From NCBI GenBank assembly GCA_008638375.1, contig CM018035.1:24850807-24914806 (forward strand): a DNA stretch of 64,000 bases, given 5' to 3'. The notes under the pieces were generated by a model. That model was not told the DNA's origin, searched no databases, and saw only the letters and a list, made by a program, of their open reading frames with translations. A program made the position numbers and the translations under genes. The DNA is from Nyssa sinensis. Lineage: Eukaryota > Streptophyta > Magnoliopsida > Cornales > Nyssaceae. Positions 1 to 10,582 of this stretch are shown here, one piece after another (position 1 is the stretch's first letter; every line of letters starts with the position of its first letter).

Positions 1-587
1 CCTCATACGTTGGCTTAGAATCAAATTGACATTGGCTTTGAGTTGAATTCTTCAGGAACAAAACTGGGGAACGCCACTGAGGTTTGAAACGAGAGCTTTC
101 CTATCATCAATCTCCTATCATTGGAGAACAAATTAGTCCAATTACTATAAATATGTGTATCATTGGATTTATATATATGTGTAAATATATGTACGAATAG
201 CTGTATATATGTGTACAATTAAAGAAAGAAGAAATTCTTCTTGGCATATGTTATTTTGGCACAATTATCGTCATGGAGGAAAAATCAAACTTGAGGGGAT
301 TTACATTACTAAAGGCAGAAACAAACCTCACTTGGTAGCACAATATCATGTGGTCATTCTAGAACTGCATGCTTGGTGCATGTTGAAATTCTTAGATTAG
401 CAAGAAGCATTGCCCTTATTTCATCCAGTGATTGACAAGAGTTCTTGTTTTCAATGTTACTTGGGGCAACATGAAAAGTAGGGTCTGAACCAAAATACTC
501 ATTTCATAGATTATGTTTTGTGGATCTTGCTGTACCACTCTGAGGATTAGAATCACAAGAGCAACGAATTGGGGATATGTAGAAGTG
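1..587. other. Unassigned flanking DNA left of Tat-1
   Basis: I see no recognisable gene here. Short open frames exist on both strands but none carries a motif I know. Together with the DNA after 11127 it forms the pre-insertion target of Tat-1. The right-hand continuation has GA-rich and 'LTR module' character, so this may be the beginning of an old long LTR, but that is inference. Confidence 0.4.
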
Positions 588-592
588 GGTTC

Positions 593-1132
593 TGATACTG
601 CACTTTTTGACTCGCAAAAAATTTGGGCCCCGCGACCTGAAGAACACTCAAAAAGAAGGAATCAGAGGGCCACCGGATTGGCTCTGGCGGTAGCCGCTCC
701 GATACTTAAGTAAGTAAACTGAATTAAAAATACTGTATTGAAAGCCAAAGAATGAGCATGAAAATAAAGCGTACATGTAGGGTTTAATTAATAGGCTGCG
801 GCCTTTCTAAGTTGATTAGGATTCGGAGCTATGAAAATAGGGATTTGATCATCGGAGATTGCAGTTACCTTGTTGGACATTGATAGAGATAACCATGTAT
901 GGCAGTTTCCTTGTAAAAGACTGTTTCCTTATTCTTTGCTCGGCGGATGTTAAGGAAACGATGAGGTCGGAACCACACAGAATACTAAGTGAATATTGTC
1001 CAGAGCATAAGCTTTGGAGGATATGTGTATGAGAGTGCCCTGGAGGCCGTGCCTGCTCTGTTTGACCGAGTTTATCGATTCCGTAAACACACGTGTCTCA
1101 AGGTGATTGGTGCGTTTGTTTGTGGTATATCA
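593..1132 (-). repeat. Tat-1 3' LTR
   Basis: This is the downstream LTR of the minus-strand element, 540 bp, bounded by GGTTC on the left and the polypurine tract on the right. On the minus strand it starts TGATATACC and ends TGCAGTATCA. Confidence 0.93.
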
Positions 1133-1149
1133 ACTACTCCCTCCCGAGC
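1133..1149 (-). other. Tat-1 polypurine tract
   Basis: On the minus strand the sequence GGGAGGGAGTAGT lies immediately before the 3' LTR, where plus-strand priming is expected. Confidence 0.8.
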
Positions 1150-1331
1150 CCGAGTTAGGAGCTAGGGTGTAACTAGGGCTATGGGCTTTATGAAGAGTCA
1201 CACGTTTTGTCTCTCCACTTTCCAAGATGTCGGTTTAATGGGTCATTTATTGCGCAACCGATACTTGAGAAGCCATCATTACCCTCAACCGTCATGCCGA
1301 ATCGGCTTGGGTGGCTCATATTTCGAATATG

Positions 1332-1339
1332 TATATAAA
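1332..1339 (+). promoter_or_regulatory. TATA box of first antisense unit in Tat-1
   Basis: TATATAAAG lies about 200 bp upstream of the first plausible ATG (1540) of the plus-strand gene and inside the retrotransposon, opposite in direction to gag-pol. A pyrimidine-rich stretch about 30 bp further on would suit transcription start. Confidence 0.55.
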
Positions 1340-1539
1340 GAGGCGGAAAGGACTTTTACGTCTTTCTTCTGCACTTGCCTCTACAGTATCAGAGACTCTG
1401 CCATCGCTGATTAACGCATTTTGAAGGTCGAAGCATATCCGGTGCTCGTAGCTTTCCTTTTCTTACTTGATTTCAGGTTCGATTTTTAGCCCCTTTTACT
1501 GTTCCCTCTCCTTTGTTTCGTTATTTTCTTTTGTCCGCC

Positions 1540-3468
1540 ATGTCTGGCCCTGGGTCACCTTCTAGTTCAGGTAGCTCTTCTAGGACAATCACTCAATTTC
1601 AACTTGCAACCATTCCCTCTATTGATAATGCCGAAGATAGGTTGGTAGAACCCCCCTCCAGTCCGGAGGTTAGGATGGTTGATGCTTTTGAGGAGTCCCC
1701 AAATAGGGCTGGAGAGACTTTTGGCGTACCCGCCCATAGAGAGGAAGGTGAGAGTGCAATCATTGAGAGAGTATGTTAGAAGAGTTGTGAGAGAAGTTTA
1801 ATCTTCCTTCGAATGTTACCTTTAGGGCCCCGGACGCTCTGGATCGCCCACGCGATGTTAGAGCGGGAGAAATTTGTGTTTATTTAGCTTGGTTTGAAAT
1901 AGTATTGACACTCCCTCTTCCCGACCTTGTAAAACAATTCTTCTGTTGGTTTAATCTTTGCCCTGTAGACCTCAATCTCAATAGTTGGAGACATTTGTTG
2001 AGCTTTATAGTGTTAGGGCACCTGAATGATGTTGACGTGTCTCTTGACTTGATCCGTAGCAATATGGATCTAAAATACATGAGGTCGGAAAGCCTCTATT
2101 ACATGTCTTTTGATAGTGGGTTCAGACCCCTTTCTTCCGTGCCCTCCTCCAACAAGACCTGGAAGAATGGTATTTCTTCATAAAAGGAGGATGGGAATAT
2201 GAGGACTTCCAGGACCATTTCACAACATTTCCTCGAACCACTGGGCCAAAGGGTGAGACCCAATTTTTCCTGTGGCTGCTCTAATTCTGCTCCATGCATC
2301 AATTTTTGAGCTGATTACCTTTGTGTCTTTTGTGCAGATAGAAGTGTGTGGAAGAGGCCGAGCTTTACTCCCGTGCTCCAGAAGCAATATAAAAAGCTCT
2401 TACGACCCAGAAACCGAGACCATTCCGTCATCGTTAATCCTGACAATTTGATGGCTGCTAAGGGCCGCGTAAAGGAGCTGACAAAAGGTCTGATGGCTAG
2501 GTGGGAGACCGAGCCATCTTCATTTGCGGCAGTGGGGGAGGCTCCTTCCCCAATGGACCCTCCCCTTCAAACAAAAGGAGGAGGCTACTCTCGAACTCTC
2601 CTGAACCTACCTCGGGGGAGAGGGAGGAACCTTCCTCTATCTCTGTGGTCCCCCCAGCCCCATCCAAACAAACGGGCAATGGGGCGTCAGCTTCATTGGC
2701 CCCTGGTGTTGTTAACCAGGCGGCCAAGAAGGTTCTGAGGGACTTTTGGGCCAAAGGCTCCCTCAAACTTAAGCCACAGAAGCCAGATAAGCTTCTAGTT
2801 GACCTGGCTTCTCTTCAAGTTAAAGTAAGTTCTTCGGGTCTCTATTTCTTTTCCCTTTTTTCAAGTGTTTTTAGCCGAGTACTGAACTGCTTGCTCTGTA
2901 TACTGCAAACCTTGCATACCCTCTCTGCTCTGACGGAGGTCTCTTCATCTTCAGAGAAGGTTGACAAGCTCTAGGCCAAGCTGGACGAGGTTAGGCTTCA
3001 GCTCGGTATTGCTAAGTCTGAGGCACATGAAGCTGTGGAGAGGCTAAAGGAGTCCCAGAATTCTCTGGCCGTCATGGAGTCAGAGAAGAATCTTTATGTT
3101 CAACAGGCAGAGAGACTTCAGAGGGAGATGGATGGCATGCGGTACCTCTATCACCAAAAGCTTGAGGACGCAATCGAGCAGGCCCGAATAGAGAATGAGA
3201 CAGAAATGAAGATGGAACTGGAAGGAATGGCCAACAACCTGATCATGTTTGGCTTCAACAACTTTCGATGAGGTTCCTTGCCAAATTTCCTGATTTCGAC
3301 ATATCCTCGATTGTGACTCTTGGGGTTATCCCTCCCAAAGCTGCCGTTCCGAGCGAGGTGATCGACGTTCCCCCTGCAGATCCTTCTGAAGTTGCCATTC
3401 CGAACGGAGTGGTTGATATTGCTCCTGTCGATCCTTCCCCAACCGTTGAGCCTGTCCCTGCTGATTAG
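1540..3468 (+). pseudogene. Antisense extra gene of Tat-1, Transposase_28-like with coiled coil
   Basis: This runs opposite to gag-pol, between integrase and the 3' LTR. The likely start is MSGPGSPSSSGSSS at 1540. Going downstream, a conserved-looking block reads GEICVYLAWFE then LTLPLPDLVKQFFCWFNL and WRHLLSFIVLGHL (1865-2020). Next come a KTWK...WYFFIKGGWEYE block (about 2155-2200), a Ser/Pro/Glu-rich linker, and a coiled coil (3010-3260, VERLKESQNSLAVMESEK, YLYHQKLEDAIEQ). A short repetitive Pro/Val tail ends at 3468. Two likely introns have GT...AG ends (about 2255-2338 and 2824-2953). The N-terminal blocks resemble PF04195 'putative gypsy type transposon'. It has at least one stop (TGA near 1790) and several frameshifts. 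Function is unknown. Confidence 0.65.
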
Positions 3469-4279
3469 GCTTAGAATATTTACATTTTGCTAATTTTTGA
3501 ACATCCAATGTAATAGACTATCATTTAAATGAAACAGGTTTTCTTTTCAAATATCTTCATCCTTTTCTTTCGTATGGATTCCTGGTTGACTCATGTAGCC
3601 TTGTGTTGTATTGCCCTGTAGTATATTGGTCCTTCCAATTTATGGTTGATGTGAAAAATTGCTGCAAGTGAGGCTGTTTTGGAGCTCTTCAGACCAGCTC
3701 TTTTACCGTCGGTAGTTGTCTTCCGAGCTGCATTTGCAATAGAACAGTGATTGTAGACTAATTCTGATTGCCTCATCATCTTAGAACAAGATAGGAAGGC
3801 AATTTTAATCAGACGAGTAGGGATCTAATATTGATCTTGTATCACATATATTGGAAGTAAACTCTGAAGGATTCCGAGGCAGTTTGTTCTGAACCAAAGA
3901 TTTGTAGTAGTAACTGGGTGTCTTGTGACTATCACTCTGATGATTGAAACTTCTGCCTCTAAGTCACCAAGACCAGGACTGAGATACATTTGAACTGATG
4001 GTCTTTTGTCATACACATGGTCTATTAGGGGTCAACGGAATGGCCAAGACTGAAAGGTCTGTATGTTGGATAGAGGGCCTTCGTATTAAGATGGACCAGA
4101 CTCTGCTTGCTGACTAAGGCTGTATGTTTGTGGAGATCTTGCATCCCGTCTTTTAGGTATCCCGAAAGGACGGTTTTATGCGTCATTCATTTATATAGTT
4201 GTCTTTTGGGTTTTCGAGGTCAACCCCTCCTTTAACCGTTGCGACGGTCCAGTTGGATGGCTTTTGGACTTCAAGGGTC

Positions 4280-4288
4280 TATATATAT
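4280..4288 (+). promoter_or_regulatory. TATA box of second antisense unit in Tat-1
   Basis: TATATATA lies 107 bp before the first in-frame ATG of the next plus-strand frame. The preceding 130 bp share several short blocks with the DNA upstream of the 1332 TATA box (for example GGTTTTATGCGTCATT versus GGTTTAATGGGTCATT, and an AACCGT block), suggesting related promoters. Confidence 0.45.
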
Positions 4289-4394
4289 GAGAGAGGGGCA
4301 TGCTGTTGCGCCCTAATCCCTTTGCTTGTTGCTTCCAAGTTGTCTTCTTGTTAAAGGGGATCAAAAGTTCTTAGAAGATGCTGTTCGTTCGGAG

Positions 4395-4848
4395 ATGATT
4401 GATGATTTTCAGTCCGAGTTGGGAATGATTAAACTGTGGCCGAAACTTATCCTTCCCTTTGGTTCAGTCTCCAAGGAAAGATTAGAGGAGGCGAAGATCT
4501 TCTTGTCCATTTTAGCATCCGGCCGAGATTTCTCCGATTGGGGGTGGACCCTCTTTGATTCAACCGAGGCTTGGAGCATTGGTGATGAAGACGAATGTGG
4601 GATGCCTCCTCTCCTTTGTGTCTTGGCAGAGACCCTTACCCAAGTCGGCCTGGGTGTTGTGCCAAATTTGAGGAAAACGAAGATGGAGAGTGGTGGTTTC
4701 CTGAGACCTAGAGCCCTCATTCTCCATTGGTATTGATACCAGTGACAGTGATGATGAAATGGCCTGGGTACAATGCAGATTGGGGTTTAGGGTTCCTTCC
4801 TTTCAAATAGAGGCCGGTGACGGTGGTAATGGTGGTGTAGAGCTCTGA
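4395..4848 (+). pseudogene. Second antisense frame in Tat-1, unknown family
   Basis: I do not recognise this protein. The first in-frame ATG is 4395. The open frame upstream to 4326 begins with TTG and may be a 5' exon. It encodes an acidic, Trp/Leu-containing stretch (KLWPKLILPFGSVSKERLEE, DFSDWGWTLFDSTEAW) and stops at 4736. A neighbouring frame continues with an acidic DTSDSDDE tract and a Gly-rich end to the TGA at 4846-4848, so one frameshift or a small intron near 4730 probably separates the parts. It has its own upstream TATA box and a downstream AATAAA (4998), which suggests a separate transcript. It could be a diverged second extra gene of the Tat element. Confidence 0.45.
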
Positions 4849-4997
4849 ACCCTTTCCCCTGTACCAAAAAAGTTCAAGGAAGATAGCCATGCTGTTTCAA
4901 AACAGAACAATGTCTTGTCTAAAATTTTCGTAGCTTCTGTGTATTTGTTTTTTCTTTTTCTAGTCTTTTTGTATCGATGTAACCTTTATCGATTATC

Positions 4998-5003
4998 AAT
5001 AAA
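4998..5003 (+). terminator. AATAAA polyadenylation signal
   Basis: A canonical AATAAA lies 150 bp after the end of the second antisense frame, in a T-rich context that fits a plant 3' end region. Confidence 0.4.
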
Positions 5004-5390
5004 GTTGGATCTCTTTTCTTGAAATCTGATGTGCCTCTTGATTGGATGTGTTCTTTTGCAGTTGAAACATCTTTTCGAGCACTACTGATAATTACTTTTC
5101 ACCAATAGTTCTGTTTGTATGTTCTAGGAGTAAACTAAAGAAACATAACACTTGTGATTTGAATTGAAGTACACCGAGCTGCTGCAGATGCTAAGGCAAT
5201 GTAGTGCTGTTGCTCAGTAGTACATAAACTAAGTAATCTAAGAATCAGCTTTGAGGATCTGCCGATCTAGGAAACTTGTGTAAATAATAGTTGGAAAGTA
5301 GTTGTAGATATTGGAATTTGATGTCTTCAAACGGACTGAATCGTCAGGTCTGAATACTTGCTGGAACAGGTTATGAGGTCTATACCTTTT

Positions 5391-5535
5391 AAGAGATGGA
5401 CCAGACTTTGAAGGTCTGTGCATTAGAGATGGACCATACTCTGAAGGTCTGTGCATTAAGAGATGGACCAGACTCTGAAGGTTTGTGCATTAAGAGATGG
5501 ACCAGACTCTGAAGGTCTGTGTATTAAGAGATGAA
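5391..5535. repeat. 34-bp tandem repeat, about four copies, in Tat-1
   Basis: The unit is 33-34 bp, of the form AAGAGATGGACCAGACTCTG followed by AAGGTCTGTGCATT. Copies start at about 5391, 5425, 5458 and 5492, with few differences. Each copy contains an inverted CAGAC...GTCTG pair able to form a small hairpin. It lies just past the end of integrase. Tandem repeats near the 3' end are common in Tat elements. Confidence 0.85.
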
Positions 5536-5570
5536 CATTTTATGGAGGTATTAAAAAGAAAGAAAAACCT

Positions 5571-6802
5571 TTATTGATAATACTTCCGTAAATGCTGTAC
5601 ATTCCAAGGTCTAGGAATAGGTTTCCCAGCCATGTCCTCTAGCCAGTAAATGGTAGGCCTAATAACCTTTGTTACTCTGTAGGGGCCTTCCCAGTTGGGT
5701 GACAACTTTCCCATAGTGGGATCCTTGGTGTTTGGAAAAGCTCTTCTTAAGACAAAGTCTCCAACTTGAAAGCTGACCGTCCTGAGCCCCACTTTGGAAT
5801 TGTTGACCATTCTCTGTTGGTAAGCTTCCATCCTTATTCTGGCTTGATCCCTTTTTCCTTCAAGTAAATCCAAATTTCTACCAGTTGCTAATCATTGGAC
5901 TCTTGTTCGAAGGCTTCAATCCTTAAAGTTGGCATACCGACCTCCACCGGGATTACTGCTTCTGTACCGTAGGCAAGTGAAAAGGGAGTTTCAGAGGTGG
6001 GAGTTCTTCTGGTTGTTCTGTAGGCCCAAAGAACCCCAGGAAGTTCCTTCGCCCACTTTCCTTTGGCCTGCTCCAACCTTTTCTTTAATGCATCAAGAAT
6101 CGTTCGGTTGGTGACCTCTGCTTGCCCATTTGCTTGTGGATGGCCTGGAGAGGCAAAGTGTTGTCTGATGTTGAGGTTTTCACAAAATTTCTTGAAGACT
6201 TTACCAGTGAACTGCGTCCCATTGTCAGAAATGATTATGCGTGGTATACCGAACTTGCAGACAATGTTCTTCCAGGTGAAATTTTCAACTTCCTTCTCTG
6301 TGATATGTGTCAGAGGTTCAGCTTCAGCCCATTTAGAGAAGTAGTCAATGGCTACCAAAAGATACTTCCTATTTGGTGGGGCTTTAGGTAATGGGCCCAC
6401 GATGTCCATTCCCCACTGAGCAAAGGGCCAGGAACTGGTAATTGGGATGAGCTCGTGATGAGGTTGGTGTTGATATGGGGCAAACCTTTGGCATTTGTCG
6501 CACTTCTGGACGTACTCTTTAGCCTGCTTCAGCATACTGGGCCAATAATAGCTTTGTGTTAGAGCTCGGTGAGCTATTGTTTTGCCCCCATTATGATTCC
6601 CGCAAATTCCTTCATGTATTTCAGCCAAGACATATAGAGATTCTTCTGGAGCTAAGCATTTCAGCAGGGGTTGAGAATAAGATCTTCTGTAAAGCTTATT
6701 GTTTAGGATCAGGTACTGAGTCGCTTTGATTCGGATCCTTTTTGCTTTGTTTTTGTCTTCTGGGAGGAGTCCCGATTCTAGGTACTGGATGATTGGGGTC
6801 AT
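5571..6802 (-). pseudogene. Tat-1 integrase, broken near C-terminus
   Basis: This inserts the DNA copy into the genome. The main frame (5888-6802, 304 residues) contains the zinc-binding H63, H70, C101, C104 set. It also has the full catalytic triad D133, D193 and E229, with the expected 35 residues between the last two (motifs GMDIVGPLP, SDNGTQF, NGQAEV). A stop and frameshift at 5874-5890 cut off the C-terminal domain, which continues at 5571-5873 (VGDFVLRR, GKLSPNWEGPYRV, VQHLRKYYQ). A TAG also sits just upstream of WMTPIIQYL, at about 6803. The core itself looks intact. Confidence 0.9.
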
Positions 6803-6805
6803 CCA

Positions 6806-7585
6806 GTTCTAGGGCTGTTCAGCAATTTGGGCAACTTGGGGGGTCTTGGTTGGTAGGAAATTTTCACTACGGAGTTTCCTTCTAACTTTAGGCGGGATGC
6901 CATGTTTGCCAAAGCATTCGCCTTGCAGTTCTGGCTTCTTTCTATTTTCTTGATAGAGAACGTCTGGAAGGAGTGCTTCAAGAAGTTCACTAGTTTGGAA
7001 TACTGAAGCATCCTATCATCTTTTATGGGAAATTCTCCCAGGACTTGGCTTACCACTAACTAGGAATCTGAGAAGACTTTAAGGTTTTGAACCTCGCTTT
7101 CTAGAGCCAACTTCATGCCTAGGATTAGGGCTTCGTATTCTGTTTCATTGTTGGAAGCTCTGAATCCCAGGCTAACTGCTTTTTCTGATAAGAGCCCGTC
7201 AGGGGACTGCAATACCAGGCCCACTCCCGAACCTTGATCGGTTGATGTCCCATCAATATAGAGCAGCCATGCCCCTGAAGTTTCAAAGAGCTGTGCCTTG
7301 TCCTGAAGTGCCGGGATAAACTCAACAACGAAATCTGCCAAGGCTTGTCCCTTGATGGAGTTCCGTGGTACATATGATATGTCAAATTCTCCCAAATCCA
7401 CAGACCACTTTACTAATCTTCCTAAAACCTCAAGCTTCCTCAATATTGACCTCAAGGGATAGGCGGTTGGGATTTCAATTAGATGAGCTTGGAAATAAAG
7501 TCGGAGCTTCCGAGCTGATATTACCAAAGCGAAGGCCAGGTTCTCAACCTCTGGGTATCTCTTTTCTGTGTCGAGCAGTGCCCTA
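6806..7585 (-). pseudogene. Tat-1 RNase H plus second, archaeal-type RNase H, broken
   Basis: After the frameshift at about 7585 the rest of the canonical RNase H-like domain continues (LAFALVISARKLRLYFQAH), followed by a tether (FDISYVPRNSIKGQALADF). A second RNase H domain then begins with LLYIDGTSTDQGSGVGLVL and NNETEYEALILGMKLALE, giving the Asp and Glu of the active site. VFSDS carries the next Asp and is followed at once by TAG (7060-7062). The remainder (LVVSQVLGEFPIKDDRM, CKANALANMA) continues to 6809. Two RNase H domains in tandem are a Tat-lineage hallmark (established knowledge). Confidence 0.82.
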
Positions 7586-8722
7586 CTAACAGAATATGGG
7601 TCTCTGTACTCCCCTGTCCTGTCTGACTAGTGCGGAGCTGACCGCGTTCTCAGGGACTGCAAGGTATAGGAGTAGCTTTTCCCCTTGGACTGGTTTTGAC
7701 AGGAGCTCTGGAGAGGCAAGATATTCCTTCAGTTCTTGAAAAGCTTTCTCACATTCTTCCGTCCATTGTAAAGCTTTGTTACCCTTTAAAGCTCTGAGGA
7801 AGGGTAGGCAACGATCGGTGGACTTGGAGATAAACCTGCTCAGTGCCGCAATTCTACCATTCAGCGCTTGAATGTCTTTTCTGGTTTTTGGTGACTCCAG
7901 TCCAATCAGAGCTCGGACCTGAGTGGGGTCTGCCTCGATACCTCTTTGAGAGACAATGTATCCCAGGAATTTTCCCTTCGTCACCCCGAAGGTACATTTC
8001 GAGGGATTGAGCTTTATCTTGTGCTGTCTTAGGATATCAAAGGTCTGGGATAAGTGCTGGAGGTGACTACCTTTCTGTAAGCTTTTGACCAGCATGTCAT
8101 CAATGTACACCTCCATGGTTTTGCCGAGGAGTGAGCTGAACATCTTGTTGACCAACCGCTGGTATGTGGCCCCAGCATTCTTCAAACTGAATGGCATTAC
8201 TCTGTAGCAATAGAGACCTCGTTCTGTTGTGAAGGCTGTCTTCTCCTGGTCTGGAGGGTACATCTGGATTTGGTTATACCCAGAATAGGCATCCATAAAA
8301 CTCATGAGTTCGTGCCCTGCAGTAGCGTCAACCAGCTGGTCTATCCTTGGTAGTGGAAAGTTGTCTTTGGGGCAAGCTTTATTGAGGTCTGTATAGTTAA
8401 CGTAGACCCTCTACTTGCCATTTTTCTTCTTGACCAGAACGGTATTGGCCAGCCAGTTTGGGTAGAATACTTCACGTATCATCTTGGCTTCAAGCAGTTG
8501 CTGGACCTCCTCGTTTATGATCTGATGCCGCTCTAGAGCTAGCGGCCTTCTTTTTTGTCTTACTGATGGGTGGTCTGGACCTACCATTAGTTTGTGAGTT
8601 ATAAGGTTTGGATCTATACCCTCCATATCTTTGGTCTCCCACGCAAATATAGAGAGGTTGTCTTTCAAGAACCTGATTATCTTCTTTTGCTCGGTATGTG
8701 TCAGGTCTGGACCAATGTACAA
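7586..8722 (-). pseudogene. Tat-1 reverse transcriptase and start of RNase H, broken
   Basis: This copies element RNA into DNA. The upstream piece (8411-8722) has the fingers segment ending VLVKKKNGK and stops at TAG (8411-8413). Without an ATG the frame resumes and contains MSFMDAYSGYNQI and MPFSLKNAGATYQR. The catalytic YIDDMLVK motif lies near residues 67-74 of the 8305-7586 frame. Thumb and connection follow (FLGYIVSQRGIE; ALQWTEECEKAFQELK). The frame ends at 7586 by a frameshift inside the canonical RNase H-like region; the continuation is in another frame at 7527. All catalytic motifs are present but the gene is interrupted twice. Confidence 0.88.
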
Positions 8723-8896
8723 ATAGTGCCCCTCTGATTCTGAGCTGACTAATACTTTGATAGGCTCCCCAACGGGTTTGGCCCTGCTGTCCCGTCCTCT
8801 TGGACTTAGGGGTTCCTCAATTCTGGAAGGGCAACCTTCCTCCTCGGGAGTGTGCGAGAGAATTGGATCTGCACAGTCCCGAGCATACTGTAATTG

Positions 8897-9395
8897 CTAT
8901 TTGGTAGTCTTCTCCTTGAGTGCAATGGCATGGCATTCGCGAGAAGTCGGTTGGCACCCTCTGACAGAATGAACATTCTGATTGTGGACATACTTCAAAC
9001 ATTGGTGCAAGGTCGAGGTAACCACCCCTATCTGGTGTAGCCATGGTCTCCCAATTATGACATTGTAAGGAGATTTCATATTCAACACCATGTATTCTGA
9101 GATGGTGGTTTTCTGTCCTTCACCTTCCCCTACAGTAGTAGGCAGGTTAATCCTTCCCAATGGGGTACTGAGATTACCATCAAATGTTGCCAGTACGGCG
9201 GTGGTAGGCTTGATGTTGTTGTGGTCAATCTTCATCTGTTTGAGTGGCTCATAGAATAGTATATTAACAGAACTGCCGGTATCAACCAGAACTCTTCTGA
9301 TCTCGAAGTTGGCAATCTTAAGAGTGATGACGAGGGCATCACTATGAGGGCAGTGTACCCCGGCTAGATCCTATTCCATGAACTGAATCTCCGGT
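8897..9395 (-). pseudogene. Tat-1 aspartic protease region, broken
   Basis: The retropepsin active-site motif VLVDTGSSVNIL is encoded at about 9254-9289 (DTGSS at 9269-9283). It is followed by the usual FDG...LGRINLP strand pattern and an IIGRPWLH motif near 9040-9065, where the second protease lobe is expected. An in-frame TAG sits shortly upstream of the active site, near 9373. It would process Gag-Pol if expressed. The final frame ends at 8897 in a short basic tail, so protease and RT are now separate frames. Confidence 0.8.
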
Positions 9396-9475
9396 TCTGG
9401 TTTGAGCCTTTTTTTAACGTTGGTGATCTGTAATACATCTGGGGCAGCCCTGGTCTCCCGAGCATACCTCTTCCT

Positions 9476-10546
9476 GGCTCTGTTTGACATTTAGCAAGAA
9501 CTCTGGTCCCCTTCTGAGCCTTCTGCTTGTCATGAACCTGTCTAGGAATTGCCTACCGAGCTCATAGAAATCGGTAACTGAGTTCGGTGGGAGGTGATGA
9601 AACCATTTTAGGGCGGTACCTTTTAAACTGGTAATGAAAGTTCAGCACATAAAGGCATTAGAGGCCCCGTGAAGGGCCATTGTATGCTGGTAGTGCAATA
9701 GATGATCTCTTGGGTCTCCAGTCGCATCATATAGGGTGAATTTTGGCACAACGAACTTTCTCGGTCTTTCTTCTAACATGATGGCAGGAGTAAATGGGGT
9801 GGCCAGTCTTCCGAGCAGCCTGGCCAACTCATCCTGCTCTGGAGGGTTCTGACACCTCTCACAGCTACTATTCGGTCCATAGATTCTACGACTTCTTCGA
9901 CCTTCCGTGGGTCTCTAGGCCGGACTTCTTATAAACCTTACCTTACAGCCTCGGTTTCAGGATAGTAGGGCTGAGCATGTCCCACGGACGGAGGAGGGTT
10001 CCGAAGGTTCCGAGCTGGAGGGATTGGTGCCGCTTGGTGCTGAGGCTCTTGTGGTGCCGGATGTGCTCCCGAAGCTTTTGGAGTTGGGGCTCTAGTAGTG
10101 CTTCGGTAATGGACGTCAAGGACAAAGGCTGGTGTCCCCCAGCCTGGGGCTGCTGATGGCTGTGGATCTTTCCCGACGTGAGCAACACCTTGGGGGTGCC
10201 CAGGTCGGTTATTTGGAGCTTCCTCGTGGGGCTCTTCATTCTCAGTGATAATAGGGGGTTGTGTTCTCTTAGTAACATTGACTGGCGGATTTGGAGGGCT
10301 CGTCCCATGATTTTGTGTAAGCGTTGCCAGAGTTCTAGATATGGCAAGTAACTGTTCTTGCATTAGTTCGTTGTGTCGTTTGATTGACTCAATCTCTTGT
10401 CGCATGGGATCAGCCGTTGACCCTCTTGCTCGTGTGGCAGGTGGCCGACGTTGAGCGTTTTGAGAATTTTGAACGTTCTGTCTTGGTCGGAGATTAGGGG
10501 CCATGGTTCTCCGGTGAGAAGGAGAATAAGTTTGCGAATAGAGCAC
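9476..10546 (-). pseudogene. gag: Tat-1 gag, broken
   Basis: This is the capsid precursor gene. The likely start is the ATG at 10502-10504, about 80 bases from the LTR; the open frame also extends upstream to 10546. The N-terminal part (to 9938) is rich in Pro, Gln and Arg, with a short heptad-like stretch. The conserved retrotransposon-gag core lies further on: a YDATGDPRDHLLHY motif in frame near 9710, and FHHLPPNS then FYELGRQFLDRFM near 9540-9610. A frameshift separates the two parts, a TGA at 9642-9644 interrupts the core right after FMC, and the frame is lost again near 9480. I do not see a clear zinc knuckle. It cannot make a complete Gag as it stands. Confidence 0.8.
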
Positions 10547-10560
10547 TTAGAGATTAGTCG

Positions 10561-10582
10561 TTTCCCATAGACGACACCAAAC
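10561..10582 (-). other. Tat-1 primer-binding site
   Basis: Directly inside the 5' LTR the minus strand reads TGGTGTCGTCTATGGGA, three bases from the LTR end. It resembles the TGGCGCCGTCTGTGGG-type sites of related plant elements. I do not name the priming tRNA. Confidence 0.75.

Noticed and set aside
1..587. Possible zinc-knuckle-like CFQCYLGQHEK frame
   Set aside because: Too short, interrupted by a stop and with no wider domain match that I can recognise.
5929..6391. Plus-strand frames opposite integrase
   Set aside because: Shadows of the conserved integrase reading frame on the minus strand.
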